Shown here: in pieces, positions 58,640-64,000 of the stretch
How the letters are laid out: each line of letters starts with the position of its first letter
How positions within the stretch are numbered: the first letter of the stretch is position 1
NCBI GenBank assembly: GCA_025506515.1
Contig: CM046457.1
Location: 38,822,231-38,886,230, forward strand
DNA from: Flaveria trinervia
Taxonomy: Eukaryota; Streptophyta; Magnoliopsida; Asterales; Asteraceae
Length of the DNA stretch: 64,000 nucleotides
Direction: 5' to 3'
Notes under the pieces: generated by a model
The model's database searches: none
What the model saw: only the letters and a program-made list of their open reading frames with translations
Told to the model about the DNA's origin: nothing
Translations under genes and position numbers: made by a program

Positions 58640-60948
58640 AAAATCCTCCCTATTAACCTCAAATGCGAGTTCCAGGATTGCATCTGTGACTATTAGATCA
58701 TCGGATAATAAGAAAAGTCCTTCCGCAGCAGCAATCTCAGCTTCGGAAGTTTGAACTTGTTCTTCCGAGGCTTGAATTGTGCTTCAGAATTCTGTGAAAA
58801 TGCACTATCTGTCCCAATAGTTTCCGTTGTTGGGCCATCAGTCCTTGTTTCCCGTTCGAAGTTAATCTTAGGTTCCACTTGGACCTTAGGTTGACCAACT
58901 TCCTCAATAGTGGTAGAAGGTGCATTTAACCTCCGAACCTCTTGAGCTACGAAGTAGATCACAGACATATCAGGACTTCGCTATTCTATGAGAGATTCCA
59001 ACAGAACTTGTTAAAGAACCTATTGAGATCTTGGAACATCCTTTGATCCACTTGAATACAACTGGAGGAGGCTCAGGGAAGATTGAAGCTTGTTGCACAG
59101 GATATTTTGATCTCAAGGAATTGAGAGCTTGACTTTGGGTTTCCTCTTGTCTTTGACCTTGTCTCTGAACGCTCTCCCCCCTTTTGGTAGCATCATCCTA
59201 AGAGCTTGATGAGCTAGAGGAAGAGGTCAAGGAGACCTGAATTGGTACATGCCTAACAGACCTCTCAATATGTTTCTCAGCTAGTTTGGCCTTGAGAGTT
59301 TCAATCTCAAGTTGCTGAGTGGCAGACCTATCCTCTAAAGTCTTAACCTTGGATTCAAGATTTAAGACTTTAGAAAGTAGGTCTTGATGGTAAGTTGTAT
59401 TCTTCCCTCATCTTCTTTTGAAGAATCATAGGGAGATGAGGTAACATACCTTGTATGTTCATCCTCACCACCAGATATGGTTTCTGGGCACACTGGTTTC
59501 CCTTGCTCAAAGATGTCTCTTTCAGAGTCATCAAAGGGCATGGTTGCCGTAGATTCAGTCCCAGTGATGTTACCACTGTCCTAAGGATCCATTGAGAATC
59601 CTTTAGTAGTGGCAGCTGATACTGCATGAGTCCCCTCCACATTAATGGGACTCACCTCAGTAAAGCTTTGCTGATGGGAGCTACAGATAAGAGGTGTCTC
59701 TGGGCTCTGTTGATCCTTGAGAGGGTGTTGTGGATCAACTTCATTGCCCTTAAGAACATAATCTCTTTATCAGTTCCAATTAAAAGGTCAATAAAGGATA
59801 TGGAAGTAAAACCTAATGACCCGGGACTTTGATCAATATCTAAGGCATTGAGTCTGTGATAGGGTTGTCCCTTTTTGGCTGCTCAGGGGAGTATGGAGAC
59901 CCACCCTGAGGGATTCAGCTTGGGTTGTGGGCTCATGGGTCTGAGACTGAGGAGACTCAAGACCCATATTATGGTCAATTGTGAAGGATGGTTGGACCTC
60001 AGGCTGAGTGGGAGCCCTTTGTTCCACTCTAGCCTTCTTGGGTAGAACATGAGGAGCTTGTTCAATCAGAGAAGATTGAACAAGGGTTCGTTTGGGACGT
60101 CTCTGATAAGTAAAGGTAATGGTTGGATAAGGTATATTTGGCAAAATGGGGGTAGTTGCTGGTGTGGGTTCATCACCTGTGGGGTTGACAGGGATGTCAC
60201 CAGGAGCCGTTGGCTCAGTCATACCTAGAAGAAGTGCAATATCTCTTCCGGTGAAGTTGGTGGACACTCTCTTCAAAGTCATGAAGATGGTCGGCCTCAT
60301 TTGAGGAGTAGTCAGAGCAGCTGCACAGACAAGCTTGCTTTGGTCCAGCTCGCAGTTGATTATGTGCTGGAGAAACCTAGGATACATGAAGAATGTGTCC
60401 TTTGGAAGATTTCCCATAAGGTTAGTCAGCATAAATCTTGAATAGTTGAAGCAGAGATTTTTCACCAACCCATGAACTAGGCACCCAAGTTCATATGCGA
60501 TTTGATCCCATCCCCCAAATTTGTTCGGCAAGCAGTGAAGGACCACGTGTAGCAAGAACTTCCATTTGTACGAGAAGCTAAATTTGTAGACAGTTGATCT
60601 GCTAACGTCTCCACCATATCCCATTTGGAGATAAGAATTGTCTAAATCTGTTTTGGGGAATTCTGTTGGAGCGCCCTCATCATGAAGCTCTAGATGCTCC
60701 CTGATGATCTGTTCAGAAATGACCAACTCCTGGCCACAGATGCTCGATCGAATGACACGAACCCCATTTAGGGTTTCAATCTGACCATTTGCCCAAAATT
60801 CAGACATATGGTTTGAGTAAATTGTGGGGTTTACAGTCAGAGCGGTGTAGTAAGAAGATTGGGTTAGAAAGGAGATGGTATCTGAGAAGTCAGCATCTCT
60901 TGAAGAATCAAGAAGTGCGACTTGGTTGTGCTGAGGGTTGAAGGCCAT
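58640..60948 (-). pseudogene. E7 ORF3, N-terminal part
   Basis: The ATG at 60948 opens 371 codons, Met-Ala, NPQHN, ALLDS. The globular N domain (residues about 1-235) has ELVISEQIIREHLEL, KWKFLLHVVLHCLPN, WDQIAYELGCLVHGLV and FMYPRFLQHI, the best preserved copy of this family here. A Pro/Thr linker follows (PTPATTPILPN, RRPKRTLVQSS). The frame stops at 59833, then decays through 59642-59370 and 58968-58693 (Glu/Gln-rich, LPKLRLLLRKDF) to the E8 junction. No Cys cluster, signal peptide or membrane segment. Function unknown. Confidence 0.72.
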
Positions 60949-61053
60949 TTGGAAAGGTGAATGGGGATGATTTGAGCTGGGTTAAAGTTGAGTAGGAGAA
61001 ATTTCTTAGGCAGTAAAATTTGCAAGTAAGAGAGTGAAATTGAATAGTCGAGA

Positions 61054-61062
61054 TTATTTAAA
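61054..61062 (-). promoter_or_regulatory. Possible TATA-like box for E7 ORF3
   Basis: TTTAAATAA on the minus strand, 106 bases before the ORF3 ATG and followed by a C/T-rich leader (CTCTCTTACTTGC). Weaker than in E1 and E2. Confidence 0.4.
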
Positions 61063-61244
61063 AGATTGTGGAAAAGCGGTAATGGGGGTAAGGATAAGGT
61101 GATGTGATGGTTTAGTGGATGAAATGACAATGGCAGTAAGGTTAAAATCGGTTAAATAATCCGACATCATTAACAAAATCTTTGCTTTTTACAGTGTGGG
61201 GCCCAAGAAATTTACATTAAACATCAAATCTCTCTGCCGAGTGT

Positions 61245-61510
61245 AAAACATTTCCGAAGGTAACTTGTCTTCCGAAGGTAATTCTTACTTCCGAAGAGAA
61301 AACTTTGCTTCCGAAGGTTAGACTTGCTTCCGAATAGAGAATTTGTGAGTTTCGGAAGTAGATCTGATATACAAACAATCGCTTCTTCCGAGGCCAAAAA
61401 TTCTTCCGAGAAGAAAGTTATCCTTTGAGAAATTTTGCTTTAAAAGATATGAGAATGTCTTTCGAAGGTTAATTTCTCTTCGGAAGGAATTTATACTTAG
61501 AAAATTTCAG
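61245..61510 (-). repeat. E7 internal palindrome array
   Basis: No coding sequence; at least eight CTTCCGAAG or CTTCGGAAG-type units separated by short AT-rich words, the same as in the E7 LTR. It lies between RNase H and ORF3 and about 190 bases upstream of the TATA-like box. Confidence 0.85.
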
Positions 61511-61589
61511 AGAGAATTTCTTGTAACAGGGCTTAAATTGTATTGACACAAGACTTACATATTAAAAAGGTTTTTCAAATGAGATCAAA

Positions 61590-63020
61590 TTAATCAATGT
61601 TTATCATCCCAATAGTTGTCATGAGATACTTGAACCTTTGTTCATCAAAAGCTTTGGTAAACAAATCAGCATATTTTTCATTCGAATCAACTTTGATTAA
61701 CTTGATTAGATTTTTCTCATAAATATCTCTAATGAAATAATACCTGATGTCAATGTGCTTAGTCTTGGAGTGCTTAACTGGATTTTCAGTAATGGAGATA
61801 GCACTGTTGTTGTCAATATGGATAGGAGTACTCATAAAGTTAAATCCATAGTCTAACATCTGATTTTGAATCCATAGTAGTTGAGCACAGCAGCTAGCAG
61901 CAGCAATGTATTCAGCTTCAGCAGTTGATGTAGAGACACATGATTGTTTCTTGCATTGCCATGAGATGATCCTTCCACCAAGAAATTAACATCCTCCTGA
62001 TGTTGATTTCTTGTCAATATTGCAGCCTCCATAGTCACTGTCAGAGTATCCATAAAGATTGAAATCCTTGTTTCTGGGATACCATAGACCTAGTTTAGGT
62101 GCTCCTTTGAGGTATCTAAGGATTCTCTTAACAGCACTAGGTGAGACACCTTTGGAGCAGCCTGATATCTTGCACAAATGCAAGTAGCAAACATGATATC
62201 AGGTCTACTAGTTGTTAGATACATTAGAGAACCAATAATTGCCCTATACTGATGTTGATCAGTATCCTCCCCTCAAGGTCAGGACAAAGATTAAGGTTTC
62301 TGGGTATGGGTGTCTTGGCAGGCTTGCAATCCTTCATCTCAAATCTTTCTAAGATGTCAGAGACATATTTAGATTGATTAATGAAGAATCCTTCCTTCAG
62401 TTGCTTTACCTGAATTCTAAGGAAAAAGTCCATTTTTCCCATGGAGCTCATCTCAAACTTCTTCTTCATAATGCTCTCAAAGTCTTTGCACATTTGGTCA
62501 TTTGAGAAACCAAATATGATGTGATCAACATAGACTTGTACGAGCAAGATGTCCTTCCTAGACTTTCTAATGAAGAGAGTCTTATCAATGGTACCTCTAG
62601 TGTAGCCATTCTTTAGAAGAAACTGAGACAAAGTCTCATACCACAGCCTAGGTGCTTGGTGCAGCCCATATAGAGCTTTATCCAATTTGCACACGTAATT
62701 GGGGTGCTGTGGATCTTCAAATCCTGGAGGTTGTCATACATAGACTTCCCTATCTATATCCCCATATAGAAATGCACACTTACATCAAGTTGGTATACTA
62801 TGAAGTCCTTGGATGTAGCATAAGCAAGGAATATCCTAACTGCCTCAAGTCTTGCAACTGGTGCAAAGACATCAGTATAATCGATTCCTTCCTCTTGAGT
62901 GTATCCTTGAACCACGAGTCTTGCCTTATTCTTGATGATCAAGCCTCTATCATCTCTCTTGTTTCTGAAAACCCATTTGTGCCTATAGGTACTTGACCAG
63001 ATGGTAGCGAACATAGGTTC
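61590..63020 (-). pseudogene. E7 reverse transcriptase and RNase H (catalytic motif altered)
   Basis: Frame 63023-62754 has WVFRNKRDDRGLI, ARLVVQGYTQEEG and VYQLDV, then a frame change where KSAFLYG is expected. Frame 62694-62224 has CKLDKALYGLHQAPRLW and VQVYVDHIIFGF: the YVDD box is YVDH, and MDFFLRIQVKQ. RNase H is read in three frames: YSDSDYGGCN (62044), QKKQS-like CHGN, the Glu region near 61910 and HIDIRYYFIRDIYEK, then DLFTKAFDEQRF to the stop at 61590. Confidence 0.9.
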
Positions 63021-64000
63021 CATACCTTCTGTCTCTTGAATTGAAGCAGCTCCTCTTGCATTGATTCAATCCAGCTACTATCTTTCAAGGCATCTTCTAC
63101 CTTCTTGTGTACCATCTTAGATAGAAAGCATGAGTACAAGCAGACATTCCCTTGATGAGTCTGTCCTCTTGTTCTCACACCCTCAGAGACATTCCCAATG
63201 ATGTTCTCAGTTGGATGAGTGTTATGAATCCTAAGACGAGGAATCACTTCTAGTTGCAGAGATAAATCCAGGTTAGACATATTCTGCTCAGGAATTGGAA
63301 CACTCTGTCCAGCTGCTGTTTCAAAGTCATTCAATGAGGATTGATTGAATGAATGAGAAACATCATCAATAGTTGGCTGTGAAGTAGTATTAACAGTTGC
63401 ATGTTCCTTCAAAATACCACTTCCTTCTGCCTGGTGTTGTGGTGGATCACCTGATGAGTTTTGAGGCTCAGTAGGTGACTCACTTGTCGAGGCTTCACTA
63501 TTCCTTGATATAGTTAAACTATCGGATATGTGAATAGTGGAAGCTTGATGTATTGCAGATCTTGGAGAATTTGGTCTAGGCCTGGGAAGCTCAAATAGTT
63601 GATCATTAGCAGCAGCATCAGCATCATTTTGAGCACCTATTCCAACTGAAACATTCTCACAAGAGGGTTTAGAAAAGTTTGGAAACAATTCTAAATCAAA
63701 GATTTGATTAGGTCCATTCCCCCTAACACAAGGAGTGTGCTCATTAACAACTATATTGGATGACTCCTCAAATTGTTGATTCTTAATGTTGTATACTCTG
63801 TAATCTTTGGAGCTAGAAGAGTATCCAACAAAGATAGCATCATCCGACTTTTCAGCAAATTTTGCTAAATTGTCCTTTGTGTTAAGTATGGTACACCTGC
63901 TCCCAAAGAACCTTAGAAAGCCAATGAATGGTGGCCTCTTATTCCATAGCTCATAAGGGGTTTTTCCATGGGGCTTAACTACAAAAACTATGTTCTGCAT
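63021..64000 (-). pseudogene. E7 integrase C-terminal part and linker
   Basis: Begins outside the window. GKTPYELWNKRPPFIGFLRFFG and AKFAEKSDDAIFVGYSSSSK are the block after the copia integrase core. A Ser/Pro/Gln-rich linker and GVRTRGQTHQGN lead to DSSWIESMQEELLQFKRQ, the RT start. The frame shifts at 62939-62990, so RT is reached only out of frame. Otherwise open for 353 codons. Confidence 0.9.

Larger units (their letters stand above)
47844..64000 (-). mobile_element. E7: SIRE-like copia on the minus strand, 5' end outside window
   Basis: From right to left: integrase end, RT, RNase H (61590-64000), palindrome spacer, ORF3 (60948-58640 and 50657-48738, interrupted by E8), polypurine tract and 3' LTR (47844-48707). 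Same plan as E1 and E2. Confidence 0.85.

Noticed and set aside
50653..58644. Target duplication for E8
   Set aside because: Flanking five bases (GTTTG, AAAAT) do not match, and no shift of the border by a few bases repairs this.

Overview
This is plant nuclear DNA made almost entirely of nested LTR retrotransposons. I see no host gene, tRNA, rRNA or CRISPR array. The evidence is Ty1/copia and Ty3/gypsy (chromovirus-type) gag-pol domains on both strands, primer binding sites close to plant initiator-Met tRNA (TGGTATCAGAGC and variants), long LTRs, and 5-bp target-site duplications. The style of the copia elements with a third ORF recalls Asteraceae repeats, but that family-level guess comes from memory and is weak. 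Element names E1-E8 and NA are mine.

Layout. E1 is a SIRE-like copia on the + strand. Its pol lies at 139-3530, followed by a 2.4-kb spacer and a large third ORF (ORF3) at 5991-7417 and 19548-21499, then a 3' LTR at 21653-22280. A second SIRE-like copia, E2 (7418-19474, LTRs 922 and 947 bp), sits inside a minisatellite of E1's ORF3 and carries its own ORF3 (14977-18312). Next come gag-protease fragments of a minus-strand gypsy, E3 (22309-24321), whose primer-site region is split by copia E4 (24322-31554, target duplication ATACC). E3's LTR (31564-31958 and 43974-44556) is split by a + strand Tekay/Del-like gypsy, E5 (31959-43968, LTRs about 2.2 kb). E5's gag is split by a small non-autonomous LTR element, NA (34673-37166, identical-length 599-bp LTRs, target duplication GGAAG). 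A second truncated minus-strand gypsy, E6 (44557-47842), follows. The right side is the minus-strand SIRE-like copia E7 (47844 to beyond 64000) with ORF3 between pol and the 3' LTR. That ORF3 is split by the minus-strand copia E8 (50658-58639), which is in the same family as E4. Every element carries frameshifts, stops or deletions, so none looks autonomous.

Main result. The three SIRE-like elements E1, E2 and E7 share an unusual plan. Each has a long ORF3 in sense between RNase H and the 3' LTR, starting with a related N-terminal domain (Met-Ala, then a Pro-x-His-Asn motif). Each also carries a dense array of short palindromic repeats in two places: in the LTR upstream of the LTR TATA box, and in the pol-ORF3 spacer upstream of a second TATA-like box that precedes ORF3. 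The palindrome differs between families (CAGTCG-NN-CGACTG in E1; CAGTAGTT/AACTACTG and CTGAAG/CTTCAG in E2; CTTCCGAAG or CTTCGGAAG in E7), but within one element the LTR and internal arrays match. I infer that ORF3 is transcribed from its own promoter, controlled by the same repeat code as the LTR. In E1 the ORF3 leader also has a convincing GT-AG intron. NA carries E1-type arrays, which suggests it belongs to the E1 family.
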